Shown: in pieces, positions 1 through 8,558 of the stretch
How positions within the stretch are numbered: the first letter of the stretch is position 1
Layout: each line of letters begins with the position of its first letter
Source of the DNA: a virus
Direction: 5' to 3' (one strand)
Length of the DNA: 24,973 nucleotides
Virus record (IMG/VR): IMGVR_UViG_3300007735_000519
Coordinates: 1 to 24,973 of that record
The notes under the pieces: generated by a model
What the model saw: only the letters and a program-made list of their open reading frames with translations
The model's database searches: none
Told to the model about the DNA's origin: nothing
Made by a program: the position numbers and the translations under genes

Positions 1-100
1 TAAGTGTGCCTGATGATGTGAAAACTAGATACGAAGTGCCAGCCAGCACCAATGTTGGTGTGTTGCTTGCTGAAACATAACCCATCAACCTCGCAGCCAT
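1..100 (-). CDS. Glycine-rich tail-fibre paralog, N-terminal fragment
   Basis: An ATG at 100-98, two bases after the stop of the upstream gene, opens a frame that stays open to the window edge (33 codons), so the gene is cut off. A purine-rich GGTGAGG lies just before the start. The readable start includes GYVSASNT and then SYLVFTSSGTL. The glycine-rich protein at 366-1250 has the matching segments GYVSAGSTNT and YLTFTSTGTLTV in the same order, directly before its glycine-rich body. I infer a second copy of that receptor-binding-type protein. The glycine-rich part itself lies outside the window and cannot be confirmed here. Confidence 0.6.
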   Translation of the reverse strand, partial: MAARLMGYVSASNTPTLVLAGTSYLVFTSSGTL

Positions 101-102
101 AA

Positions 103-366
103 CTAAACCTCACCCTCGATATCAGGACTTACAGGCGCAACAAAAACATCATTCACAGAATCATAAGTCCAACCTGCCGAAGCATACACGCCACGAAAGT
201 TTGCATTATAGGAAGTCTGTTTCCAGTCACCTTCAAGACCGAGTGATGCAAGGAACGCTTGACCGACAGGTTCACTAGCAGGGAAAGTTCCACCACCGCA
301 ATCACTATCAGCGACAACCAAAACTTGTGTCACGATATCGTTTTCAACTTTTGCAAAATGAGCCAT
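103..366 (-). CDS. Small conserved phage tail-associated protein (MAHFAKV type)
   Basis: An 87-residue protein. I start it at the ATG at 366, which overlaps the TAA of the upstream fibre gene (TAATG, translational coupling). A start five codons earlier at 381 would lie wholly inside the upstream gene. The N-terminus MAHFAKVENDIVTQVLVVAD matches a recurring small phage protein family often found next to tail-fibre genes, from memory rather than a search. The C-terminal half is rich in aromatic and Gly residues (NANFRGVYASAGWTYDS), as usual in this family. The precise role is unknown; a tail or tip accessory is likely from its place between two glycine-rich fibre genes. Confidence 0.75.
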   Translation of the reverse strand: MAHFAKVENDIVTQVLVVADSDCGGGTFPASEPVGQAFLASLGLEGDWKQTSYNANFRGVYASAGWTYDSVNDVFVAPVSPDIEGEV

Positions 367-1250
367 TACGAAGTCTTCCATCTGATATAAGCGATACCGC
401 TACCGCCGTTGCCACCTGTAAGCGGTATGCCGAAACCGCCACCACCACCGCCACCAGTATTCGCACCAGCACTATTTGCAGTCGTATTTGTTGTGCCTGC
501 CACACCACCAGTTGCAGCCGTACCACCAGTAGCAGAACCGCCTGCACCGCCACCCATAGCCTTAAATAGTGCGCTACCACCGATGAAAACGCTGACATCA
601 ACACCAGCACCACCAGCACCACCAGTTGTGCCAGTACCGTTGCCACCTAATCCCGTGTTACCACCGCCACCACCTGCGTTATTTGTTGAGTCTGAACTGC
701 CACCTTGAAAACCATTTACGGTTGAACCCGTAATGGTTAAAGGCGTACCACCGCCACTATGCGAACCAAAACCACCGCCAATAAATGAGCCCGTTCTAGC
801 ATTTATATATTCTGTACAAACATTACCTGAAGCAGTCTGTGTGAACGGTGAAGTTGCAGCAATACTTGTATTGCCTCCTTGAACTAATTTGCCTGTACCA
901 GTTGGTGGTGCTGCACCTGCACCAATAGTTACAGTTTGGTTGGCGTCTAAATAAATAGAACCGAAACGCACCTGACCACCACCACCACCAGCACCAGCAC
1001 GACTTGCGTTCACATTGTCATAAGCACCACCGCCACCGCCACCAACTAACAAATAATCAAACCAGCCAGCAGTCGTAACAGTCAAAGTACCCGTGCTAGT
1101 AAAAGTCAAATACTCGTAGTTCACACCAGAAATAGTTACAGCAGTAGGCGAACCGATACCGCCAGTAGCACGACCATAAATGCCCGTACTGACATAGACG
1201 GTGTTAGTTGAGCCTGCGCTCACATAGCCAAGTTCACGCCTGTTCGGCAT
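366..1250 (-). CDS. Glycine-rich tail fibre / receptor-binding-type protein
   Basis: A 294-residue protein. Residues 1-65 form a non-repetitive beta-rich start with YLTFTSTGTLTVTTAGWFDY. The rest is dominated by runs of glycine (six or seven in a row) separated by short variable segments. It ends GGNGGSGIAYIRWKTS, the usual close of the phage glycine-rich domain (GSGxxxIRW/Y). Comparable polyglycine architecture is known in adhesins such as the gp38 tip of Salmonella phage S16, where polyproline-II helices present receptor-binding loops. Here that is an analogy, not proven homology. It starts two bases after the upstream stop with no strong ribosome binding site, so coupled translation is likely. 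Its stop overlaps the next start. The proline-rich frame on the other strand is a mirror of the glycine codons. Confidence 0.8.
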   Translation of the reverse strand: MPNRRELGYVSAGSTNTVYVSTGIYGRATGGIGSPTAVTISGVNYEYLTFTSTGTLTVTTAGWFDYLLVGGGGGGAYDNVNASRAGAGGGGGQVRFGSIYLDANQTVTIGAGAAPPTGTGKLVQGGNTSIAATSPFTQTASGNVCTEYINARTGSFIGGGFGSHSGGGTPLTITGSTVNGFQGGSSDSTNNAGGGGGNTGLGGNGTGTTGGAGGAGVDVSVFIGGSALFKAMGGGAGGSATGGTAATGGVAGTTNTTANSAGANTGGGGGGGFGIPLTGGNGGSGIAYIRWKTS

Positions 1251-1252
1251 AG

Positions 1253-1624
1253 TTAAACCGTGATTCTATTAACGAAACCGTGAATCATAACCACGTTCGC
1301 TGTCGCAGCAAACGCACGAACGACTTTCGCTGTAGCGTTACCTTGCAACAATAATCCTGGGATTACCGTTACAAGACCTGCTTCGGGTTGAACTGTTACT
1401 TCAATGTTGCCATCGGGTGCTGTTGCTTCGCCCCATTCAATCGTCAATTTGACTGACGATGCAGAAGTGTTTACTGCGTAAAGCCAAACTTCGTCAATCG
1501 TTGTGGTCGTAGCCGATGCAGTATGAATCGCTGTACCCGCAGTTGCAGTAGCGGCAACCTTGATTGCCAAGCCCGTGCCTGTAGTGCCTGCTGGCTGTAA
1601 ACATAATTTTGTGAAAGTTGCCAT
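1253..1624 (-). CDS. Putative virion/tail-tip structural protein
   Basis: A 123-residue protein with a clear ribosome binding site (AGGAG, 4-5 nt before ATG 1624). The sequence is rich in Ala, Thr and Val, has no charged clusters, and reads as one beta-sandwich domain: TTIDEVWLYAVNTSASSVKLT, then a turn and GLVTVIPGLLLQGNATAKVVRAFAA. Such small beta proteins commonly sit beside phage fibre genes. No enzymatic motif is visible. It lies between a tail-tip-like gene and the glycine-rich fibre and presumably forms part of the distal tail. I do not recognise a named family. Confidence 0.6.
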   Translation of the reverse strand: MATFTKLCLQPAGTTGTGLAIKVAATATAGTAIHTASATTTTIDEVWLYAVNTSASSVKLTIEWGEATAPDGNIEVTVQPEAGLVTVIPGLLLQGNATAKVVRAFAATANVVMIHGFVNRITV

Positions 1625-1636
1625 TGTTCTCCTATA

Positions 1637-2092
1637 TTAACTAAAAACTTGTGAACCTAAAACTAATTGGTCGCTATCGCCTGCAACACCGCTTGCAGGC
1701 GAAACTTGATATGAAGGTGCTACACCTGACCCGTTAGAGGTTAAAACATAGGTTGCGGTAGTTCCAGCCGCTAAACGAGTAACAGTCGCATTGCCTGTAC
1801 CGATAATCAGGTCGCCTGCCGTAGTTACAGTGGATAGAGGAATCTTGGTTGGGTCAGTTGAAGTATCTACCGCCGACCATGTTGAGCCTGTATAAAAAAG
1901 AAACTCGTTGGTGTCTTTCAGGAAACAAAACATTCCCTCGCTGAGCGTCGGCTCCCCCGCACCACCATAGGCGGCGTCTCTAGCGGTGGAATTAGCATAA
2001 ACGGCGATTACTTGGTCTTGGACATACTGATTCAGGTTGGCGGCGGTTACAACATCGCCTGCTTCCCAAAGATATGCACCTGCTCCCGCCAT
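1637..2092 (-). CDS. Putative minor tail/fibre base protein
   Basis: A 151-residue protein with a strong ribosome binding site (GGAGG, 6 nt before ATG 2092). The N-terminal WEAGDVVTAANLNQYVQDQV followed by VYANSTARDAAYGG is a pattern seen repeatedly in phage minor tail proteins that join the tail tip to fibres. The middle FCFLKDTNEFLFYTGSTWSA resembles the short beta-hairpin modules that display fibre domains. The C-terminal half is a Thr/Gly/Ala beta-rich segment. It follows the large minor tail protein and precedes the fibre genes. The family assignment is from memory of similar phage proteins. Confidence 0.65.
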   Translation of the reverse strand: MAGAGAYLWEAGDVVTAANLNQYVQDQVIAVYANSTARDAAYGGAGEPTLSEGMFCFLKDTNEFLFYTGSTWSAVDTSTDPTKIPLSTVTTAGDLIIGTGNATVTRLAAGTTATYVLTSNGSGVAPSYQVSPASGVAGDSDQLVLGSQVFS

Positions 2093-2105
2093 CTAAACCT
2101 CCAAA

Positions 2106-3383
2106 TTAACTTACAGCGTTGTTGGAATCTAATGCACCGAGAGTCGCATCGTCAAGCGTAAGGGGGCTTGCTATTTGCCTTACAGCCGTCTTGAACAGAA
2201 TGTTATGAGAGGTTGGCGTGATTGTGTGAGAAATGCCTTCAACACTCAAATTTTGGGTGATAGACAAAGGTGTGCCTGTGGCGAAAGATTTTTTTACCCG
2301 CAAAACCGATGCAAGGTCAAGGCTAATAATTTGTTGTTGGACGGCGGTAGAAACTTTGTTTCCTGCGAAAGTAACCGAAACAGAATCAAACCGATATAGA
2401 GGGTCTTTAAACAGGGGAATTAAATAATCAGCCATAATTTGTGCGTCAGCGTCCGAACAGAGAAGCGAATCAAGATGTAAAGCCGACACCCCATATTGGC
2501 TTTGAGAAGTCGCATCATCAGCCACACCTGGGGTCACCGAATTGACAGGCGTACAAACAACTCGGTTAAACAACGACTCTTGCCCATACATCACCGACAA
2601 AGTTTCATAGTCGGCGTCCCCTGTGTTGTCGTCAGCGAAAAAGAACGGTGACGATGTGACTATTGTGCCTAAACGGTTAGAGAACCGCAACTTGCCGTCC
2701 CCTGTCATAAACAAATAGCCCTGTTCTGTGCGGGCAATAAGTTGTAGATAATCCAAAAGCACCGTTTGGTCATCAATCGGTTCCGCATCCAAAGTGACGG
2801 TTCCCGTATCTAAATCGGTGGCACCCGAGTAGGAAACCTCAGGCAAAGCCAACAAAGTAGTGATACGGGCGCCACCAAGTTGACTACTCGGCGTAAATTC
2901 CTCAATTCGTGTATTAGCCAAGACCACAAAATCATCTGCACATTCCAAAGTGACCGTTGCTTTATCTGTAGGTAACGAAGTCGGTTCAAAAGCCACATCT
3001 ATATCGGTGATACGCCCCGTAAAAATTTGTGTCGCATCATAAAAAACTTTGACGATACGGCGAATCGTTACACCCGAAGTTCCTGTAACCGTGTTGTAGT
3101 AAGGACTTGCCGTGTTTACAGGGTCGTATTTTCGTGCGTAGTCACCGAGAGTAATCACACAAGTAGAAGCAGAGAACTCTTGAAGTTGGTCAGAACGCCC
3201 TCTTTCAACCCTGATTTCTTGCACATCTTCGGTGATGTCAACACCGATACCTTCGGCATATAGCGAAGCATAAGGGTTATCCAAAGTTCCGTAACCTTCG
3301 GTGTTATCCAAGGTGAAACCTGCGTTAAACCCGATTTCTGCGGTGACTTTATATGTCCCGCCCCAAGGCATCAACTTACTCAT
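2106..3383 (-). CDS. Minor tail protein (baseplate/distal-tail-like)
   Basis: A 425-residue protein. Its ATG (3383) overlaps the tape-measure stop by four bases (ATGA), so it is translated in tandem with it. The N-terminal third contains VDITEDVQEIRVERGRSDQL and CVITLGDYARKYDPVNT, the arrangement typical of siphovirus minor tail proteins placed directly after the tape measure. These start with a beta-barrel that records deviations along a reference axis, followed by a hub-like module (residues about 190-390, with LDYLQLIARTEQGYLFMTGD). No peptidase or lysozyme motif was seen. It probably builds the tail tip on which the fibre proteins encoded downstream assemble. Confidence 0.75.
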   Translation of the reverse strand: MSKLMPWGGTYKVTAEIGFNAGFTLDNTEGYGTLDNPYASLYAEGIGVDITEDVQEIRVERGRSDQLQEFSASTCVITLGDYARKYDPVNTASPYYNTVTGTSGVTIRRIVKVFYDATQIFTGRITDIDVAFEPTSLPTDKATVTLECADDFVVLANTRIEEFTPSSQLGGARITTLLALPEVSYSGATDLDTGTVTLDAEPIDDQTVLLDYLQLIARTEQGYLFMTGDGKLRFSNRLGTIVTSSPFFFADDNTGDADYETLSVMYGQESLFNRVVCTPVNSVTPGVADDATSQSQYGVSALHLDSLLCSDADAQIMADYLIPLFKDPLYRFDSVSVTFAGNKVSTAVQQQIISLDLASVLRVKKSFATGTPLSITQNLSVEGISHTITPTSHNILFKTAVRQIASPLTLDDATLGALDSNNAVS

Positions 3384-6300
3384 TGTGTAGGTACAGGAAT
3401 TTTGCCGTTCTTCCTAGACCACTTTTTGAGTTCGTTTACAATCACATCACCAATCGCACGACCATCGGCACCGTATCCTGCGTTTACCGTCAAGTTAATT
3501 GTCTGATTGCCCATACTGCCCATTCGGGACAAAGGAACTATCGCCTCAGGTCCAGCCTCGCCAACCATTCCCAATGTTGGGGCTTTGACAATTCCGCCAC
3601 TAGCGAAAGGTGTTACTCGTCTTGCAAAAAGTTCGTCTGCTTGTGCTTGAGTCAAAAGTCCTTTTGCAACTGCTGTTTGTTCAGCAATATTTGACATAGC
3701 GGCGCCCGACAAACTTGTTGCGAACTGTGTTGCTGTTGCTACCGTCGGGTCTTTCGTTCCATCATTTGCTACAACGGCGTTAACCACATCAGACGGTTTC
3801 TTCGGCAAATTAACCAAAATGGCGTCAAATTCTGCTTGAACTTTCTTCAAATAAGCCTTCATTTGTTCAATCGTTGCATCAGCGAGGAAATCTTCAAGTT
3901 CGCTTATCTTTACTTTGATTCCTTCAACAATCTGAGAAGCAAGGTCAAAACCTGCTTGATAGAAAGTGTCACCCAACAAATCCGCCAACGCATCGCCTTG
4001 CATCCTCAACGAAACTTCAAAACCGTTCACTTCCTCAATGGTTTTTGCTCCGCCTTCCATCAAGAAATCAGCGATACGGCTACCCGCCTCATAACCTGCT
4101 TTCAACACCATTTGAATGTTCTGAGGAGACAAACCTCGGGCAAGCAACTCCTTCACCTTGTCCGAAAACTTGTTTACATCATTTGCCTGTTGAGCAAGAG
4201 CGGCAACGAAATCAACGCCCACCTCTTTGCCAACTTTGCCGAAAGTGTTCCCAAGTCTTTCGCCACTAGCCGTAGAAACTTGGGCTATTTCTTTAAACAA
4301 TTTGTTTGTTTCACCAATCGCATCAGAACCGCCATCAATCAGTTCTTTCGCCATCAACGAACCTGTTTTAGCGCCCGCCGAAATGATTTGGTCAAAAGCA
4401 TCTTTCTCAAGACCCATCTCAGCCAACTTCGCTAACTGATTGTTGAAATCAATAGCAAGTTTCGCTTGCTCCCTAAGCCGTGCAACAAAGGTCTGTTGTT
4501 TGCCCTGTTCGGCAGTCGCATCAGCCGTAGCATCCGAAAGTTTCTGTTGAGCCTCAGCAAGTTTGCTTGCCTGTTCAGCCGCTTTTTCGTAGGCTTCACG
4601 ACGATTCTTACGACCAACCGCACTATTGGCAACAGCCAAAAGACGGTTATATTCAGCCTGTTGTTCAGCAACCTCAGCGTTAGCGTCCGTCACCTTCTTG
4701 TTAGCCGAAGCCAACTCGTTAGAAGCAGAAGTCTGCTCACTCAACACATCGTTAAAAGACAACGCCCCCGTGATGGAATCCGTAATTGACTTCTTGTACT
4801 GAACCTGTGTGTCAGCCAACTGTTTGAACTCTTCGTTGGCTTTTTCCGCCACCGTGTCGGCTTTGGACAACGCATCGGAGAACGAATAAGCGCCATAGAC
4901 AGCCGAACGGGAAGCCTCTTTCATGGCATCCAAAGCGCTCTTGTATTCCTCCATTCTTTCCGTAGCCTTCTTCAACGCTTCGTTGGCAATCTTCATAATT
5001 GCGGTACGAAGACGCTCCTTCTCCTTCTTTACCGCCTTAGATTCTTCGCCCGCCTTCTTTGTCTCGGTGTTGTATTCTTTAAACGAACTAGAACTTGCTT
5101 GAGTTGCTTTCGTAAGAGACTTAATTCTTTCCTCTAACTGCTCGTAACGATGCAAAGAACTCTTATCAAGACCGCCACCCGCCTTGTAAAGCGCCGACAT
5201 CACACCCGCCAAAGCCATCAGTTGTTTTTGCGCTGATTCAAGGTCAATCTTGACTTGAATATCAATCTCAGCCAAACCGCTAATCAAACCCAAACTATTC
5301 AACAAATTAACGATTTGGTCGTCGGTGTAGCCTGCCGCTTTAGCACCCGCTTTAAACTGCTCAATGGTGGACTTCATGTAATCCCTTACATCAGCCGAAG
5401 TGCCACCTAATTCAAGTAACGATGACGAGTTTTTAGTTATCTGATTGTAAAGGTCAAAACCCGAAGAGGTAAACGCATCAAAGTTTCCTTTTGTTCCCTC
5501 AACCGACTTCGCCAACTCCGACGACTGTTTCCGCATATTGTCAACAGCCTCAGCAAAAGTATTGGTATCAACTTTTGCCCCAAACATTTCTTTAGCAAAA
5601 GCCTCAACAGAAACCTTGCCATCTTCGTTAGCCGACTTCAATAATTCAAGACGGTCATACAAAGCCTTCGTAGCGTGAGTAGCAATTTTAACGGCATCAG
5701 TTTTAGCGGTTTCCTCATCTTTGGCTTTCTTAGCGGCTTTAGCAAGTTCGTAATATTTTGTTTTAAAAATATTATTAACCTCAATAGCCTCACCCGCCGT
5801 GTCAATACCACCCTGCAAAGCACCGTTTTTCTCCGCTTCAGCAATCGCATACATATAGGCTTTGCTTGCCGACTTATCCGTTGCAACCAAGTAAGCCATC
5901 TGATTGTTGATGACATCAACAAGATTTGTGCCTTTTATTGCCTCATTGACGGCACCAATACCTTGAGCAAAAGCCTGTTGTTCTGCGGTTAAAGATTTGG
6001 TTACATCAGTTAAACCTTTATAAACTTTGCCATCAAAAGCAACCGTTAAATCATCAGCCAATCCTGCCGATGCTCTCATTTCTTTATTGAAATCAATTAA
6101 ACCTTGCTCACCGCCCTTAGCGAGTTCAGCAATTTTGCCTGTTTCAATTCCTAAAACATTTATTGCTCCTGAAAGTTTTTCACCTTGCTCACCTGTCGTT
6201 GAAAAAATGTTTCCAAGAGTGTCGGTATTGGAAACAAACTTTGCTATCTCAACGCTGTTGCCTTTCAACTCATAAATTTGTTCTTTAAAAGCCTGCGTCA

Positions 6301-7984
6301 ACTCGTTCGTTCGCTCTTTTACTTTCTGTTGAGCCTCACGGAACTTGTTGAAAATAGAAACAGCCGCAAAAATAGCGAGCATCGGAAGAAGCGAAGTAAT
6401 AAGTGATTTTGCGGCGATAGCAACCATTCGGAAACCGACAGTTGCCATAGTTGAAAACTTGGAAACAGCAAAACCCCCCTGTGAAAGCGTGTAGTTGTAT
6501 CGCATCTGCTCGGCTACAGCAAACTTGTAAGCACCGATGAGATTAGTGAATCCTGCTTTTAAAAGTATAAGGCGTTTACCAAAAGTGCTTGCGGCAAGAC
6601 CTGCCATCAACCAACCCGAAGCCATTTTTGCAAGAATTAAACCAGCAAAAACTGCTAACGGTTTAAATTTTGTTAAAGCGCTAGTAACAAAAGCAATCGT
6701 TTTAGCAATCCCTTCAAGGGCTTTTTGAATAACAGTTGCCAAACCTGAATCCAAAATATTTGCAACCGAATCAACAACTAAACCTGCAAATTCCGCAACA
6801 GCCCTACCAACATTTATTGCCGCAGGAACCAAAGGCAACAACGCTTTACCCATTTTGATAAACGCATCACGAAGACGAGGAGACAAAGCAACCAAAACAG
6901 CAAAACCCGCCATAACAGGACTCAACTTAGAAGCAATCCCCTTCATGCCTGGGACTAAACCCAACAAACTCTTTCCTGCGAAAACTGACAAAGCAGACGA
7001 AACAGCCAAAATAATTGGAGTGAACTGTTGAATTTTTTGTTTCAAACCATCAACAGCAAGTTCGCTATCTTTCGTGCTTTTAATAAAACGAGAAAAACGA
7101 CTCAACGCATCGGTCAAAGGCTGAGTCATAGCAACAAGAGCGCCACCAACAGCCTTCAAAGCGTTGTGGAAATATCCGCCTTCACGAAGCGACTCAGAAA
7201 AAGCCTTCGTTAAATCGTAAGTTGCTTTGATGACAGGACCAAAACCTTGAAGAAGCGCCGACCCCATCTCAACTTTGATGTCGTCATGGATACGAGCAAA
7301 AGAACGCAAAACCTTACCTGGTTCGGTCATCGCCGCTTCGTACAAGCCCGCTACCTTACGACCCTCTTCCAAAATCATGTTCGTAGTTGCCTGTTGACGC
7401 TCTGTAGCAGTCAATTCGTTTGTGGTTTTACCCAAAACTTTTGCGTAAGCCTTGTAACCCTCAGAGGCATATTTTGTGATACCCGCCGATTTTAAAAGAA
7501 TCGTAGAACCTGTTTGAATTGCCCTGTTCAACAATTCTGCGGTATCAGTAGAGTTCTTTTGAGTGATAACAGCAAGGTCTTGAGCAACACGAGCAACCTT
7601 TGAAGCATCAGCAAGATTCAAATTGTTTTGAGCATAAGTCAAAGCAATTTTTTGGGCAGACGCCATCTCAATACCTTGAGAACGAACTGCTTTAGCAGTA
7701 TCTTTAATTGCTTTTTCGCCTAAGCCTGTTGCCTCACCAACGGCTTTCATGGCGACATTCATTTCCGACACACGAGCGGCGACCTGAAAGGCTTCCTTGC
7801 CGAACTTGTATAAAGCAAAACCCGTAGCACCAACAGCGGCGCCTGCCGCAATTAAAGCGCTATTGGCAGGTTTGAGTGCTTTATGTAGTTGTTGGGTTGC
7901 CGCCGTTGCTTGTTGAAACGGCGTAATAAATTTGGAGGCGTCGGCAGATAATATCGCCCTAACTTCAAGGTCTTCATCTGCCAT
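3380..7984 (-). CDS. Tail tape measure protein
   Basis: A 1534-residue protein, by far the longest gene. Residues 1-300 form an Ala/Lys-rich helical N-terminal region with the usual tape-measure opening (LEVRAILSADASKF). Hydrophobic stretches near residues 322-345, 443-466 and 519-545 could be membrane-inserting segments. Residues about 960-1200 are long charged helical/coiled-coil sequence. The C-terminus carries the familiar FASGGIVKAPTLGMVGEAGPEAIVPL motif region. Using the usual ~1.5 angstrom per residue, the tail would be roughly 230 nm (inference). It has a strong ribosome binding site (AGGAGG) that overlaps the end of the frameshifted chaperone frame just upstream. No peptidase or transglycosylase domain was seen, so the cell-wall enzyme may be the separate SLT protein at 10067-10591. 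Confidence 0.95.
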   Translation of the reverse strand: MADEDLEVRAILSADASKFITPFQQATAATQQLHKALKPANSALIAAGAAVGATGFALYKFGKEAFQVAARVSEMNVAMKAVGEATGLGEKAIKDTAKAVRSQGIEMASAQKIALTYAQNNLNLADASKVARVAQDLAVITQKNSTDTAELLNRAIQTGSTILLKSAGITKYASEGYKAYAKVLGKTTNELTATERQQATTNMILEEGRKVAGLYEAAMTEPGKVLRSFARIHDDIKVEMGSALLQGFGPVIKATYDLTKAFSESLREGGYFHNALKAVGGALVAMTQPLTDALSRFSRFIKSTKDSELAVDGLKQKIQQFTPIILAVSSALSVFAGKSLLGLVPGMKGIASKLSPVMAGFAVLVALSPRLRDAFIKMGKALLPLVPAAINVGRAVAEFAGLVVDSVANILDSGLATVIQKALEGIAKTIAFVTSALTKFKPLAVFAGLILAKMASGWLMAGLAASTFGKRLILLKAGFTNLIGAYKFAVAEQMRYNYTLSQGGFAVSKFSTMATVGFRMVAIAAKSLITSLLPMLAIFAAVSIFNKFREAQQKVKERTNELTQAFKEQIYELKGNSVEIAKFVSNTDTLGNIFSTTGEQGEKLSGAINVLGIETGKIAELAKGGEQGLIDFNKEMRASAGLADDLTVAFDGKVYKGLTDVTKSLTAEQQAFAQGIGAVNEAIKGTNLVDVINNQMAYLVATDKSASKAYMYAIAEAEKNGALQGGIDTAGEAIEVNNIFKTKYYELAKAAKKAKDEETAKTDAVKIATHATKALYDRLELLKSANEDGKVSVEAFAKEMFGAKVDTNTFAEAVDNMRKQSSELAKSVEGTKGNFDAFTSSGFDLYNQITKNSSSLLELGGTSADVRDYMKSTIEQFKAGAKAAGYTDDQIVNLLNSLGLISGLAEIDIQVKIDLESAQKQLMALAGVMSALYKAGGGLDKSSLHRYEQLEERIKSLTKATQASSSSFKEYNTETKKAGEESKAVKKEKERLRTAIMKIANEALKKATERMEEYKSALDAMKEASRSAVYGAYSFSDALSKADTVAEKANEEFKQLADTQVQYKKSITDSITGALSFNDVLSEQTSASNELASANKKVTDANAEVAEQQAEYNRLLAVANSAVGRKNRREAYEKAAEQASKLAEAQQKLSDATADATAEQGKQQTFVARLREQAKLAIDFNNQLAKLAEMGLEKDAFDQIISAGAKTGSLMAKELIDGGSDAIGETNKLFKEIAQVSTASGERLGNTFGKVGKEVGVDFVAALAQQANDVNKFSDKVKELLARGLSPQNIQMVLKAGYEAGSRIADFLMEGGAKTIEEVNGFEVSLRMQGDALADLLGDTFYQAGFDLASQIVEGIKVKISELEDFLADATIEQMKAYLKKVQAEFDAILVNLPKKPSDVVNAVVANDGTKDPTVATATQFATSLSGAAMSNIAEQTAVAKGLLTQAQADELFARRVTPFASGGIVKAPTLGMVGEAGPEAIVPLSRMGSMGNQTINLTVNAGYGADGRAIGDVIVNELKKWSRKNGKIPVPTQ

Positions 7985-7990
7985 GTCGTT

Positions 7991-8520
7991 TTACCTCCTG
8001 TTTCGTGCCGCCTTTTCCGCTTCGTAAGCCTTGAGTTTGTAGTAAGCCGCCCATTCAACTATTTCTGCTGAAGAGATGGGAGTAAAAGCATCGCTTCCGT
8101 AGAGAAGTTCGTTCACGGTTCTACCTAACTTTTCGGCTAAATCGTAGAGGAACCGCCTTTCGGTGTTGATAAGGAGTCTTTTCCCGCATCATCAATGGCT
8201 TTGTCACCAAACCCTGACAATCGCATAGCGATGTTCACAATTCGGTCAAGCGCCGCACCTGATTTGCCCATGACAATTTCTTTATCTTTGGCATCAAATA
8301 CTTGCTCACCTGTTTCGGGGTCAAAACAACATTGAACGACAAGTTCAGGCATCATCTTCAAAAAGTTGATGTTGCCATTGTTCTCGGCGGCATCCTGTGA
8401 GATGGATGCCCGAGCGGCACCTGACATTCCTCGGATTTCAACTTCAACGCCCCATTCATCAATCTTTACGATTTCTTTTTGGGTATCATCTACTGCAATT
8501 ATGCGGTCACGAAGGGACAC
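7991..8520 (-). CDS. Tail assembly chaperone, -1 frameshift long product (G-T type)
   Basis: Joined reading: zero frame from the GTG at 8520 to the AAA codon ending at 8179 (114 residues), then a -1 slip at GGGAAAA and continuation from 8179 to the TAA at 7993-7991 (62 residues), about 176 in total. The -1 extension has no start codon of its own. It reads RRFLYDLAEKLGRTVNELL, then ISSAEIVEWAAYYKL, and ends in a charged Lys/Arg/Glu tail. This is the pattern of the T part of phage tail assembly chaperones (LGRTVxEL, SSxExxEWxAYY). The extension ends 6 nt before the tape-measure ATG, as expected. The lambda G/G-T pair is the classic parallel: the long form binds the tape measure and recruits tail-tube subunits. 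Confidence 0.85.
8137..8520 (-). CDS. Tail assembly chaperone, short product (G type)
   Basis: A 127-residue protein from a GTG start with AGGAG seven bases upstream. The sequence includes VKIDEWGVEVEIRGMSG, FDPETGEQVFDAKD and VNIAMRLSGFGDKAIDDAGKDS, typical of the zero-frame tail assembly chaperone of siphoviruses: an acidic-rich small alpha/beta domain followed by a flexible tail. It sits between the tail-tube-like genes and the tape measure, the conserved position. A slippery heptamer near its end (8179-8185) allows a minority of ribosomes to make the longer product described separately. Confidence 0.88.
   Translation of the reverse strand: MSLRDRIIAVDDTQKEIVKIDEWGVEVEIRGMSGAARASISQDAAENNGNINFLKMMPELVVQCCFDPETGEQVFDAKDKEIVMGKSGAALDRIVNIAMRLSGFGDKAIDDAGKDSLSTPKGGSSTI
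8179..8185 (-). promoter_or_regulatory. -1 ribosomal frameshift slippery heptamer GGGAAAA
   Basis: On the minus strand the zero frame reads GCG GGA AAA GAC. The heptamer G GGA AAA fits X XXY YYZ exactly, so both tRNAs can re-pair in the -1 frame (GGG AAA). The -1 frame downstream stays open to 7991 and encodes a recognisable chaperone T domain, while the zero frame ends at 8137. I did not find an obvious strong stimulatory stem by eye. Confidence 0.85.
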
Positions 8521-8558
8521 GATATTTCTCCTGTTTCTGTTGTTTGGTTATTTATTTA

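Noticed and set aside
409-708. Proline-rich open frame on the plus strand
   Set aside because: It is the reverse complement of the glycine codons of the fibre gene (CC-rich against GG-rich). It has no ribosome binding site and lies inside a well-supported gene.
3836-4435. 199-codon open frame on the plus strand within the tape-measure gene
   Set aside because: No recognisable protein features, no supported neighbours on that strand, and wholly inside the tape-measure coding sequence. Treated as a shadow frame, like other plus-strand frames in the window.
7852-8058. 68-codon minus-strand frame across the chaperone/tape-measure junction
   Set aside because: It is in a different frame from both the -1 chaperone extension and the tape measure. 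Its sequence is unlike either, whereas the -1 frame gives a recognisable T domain.
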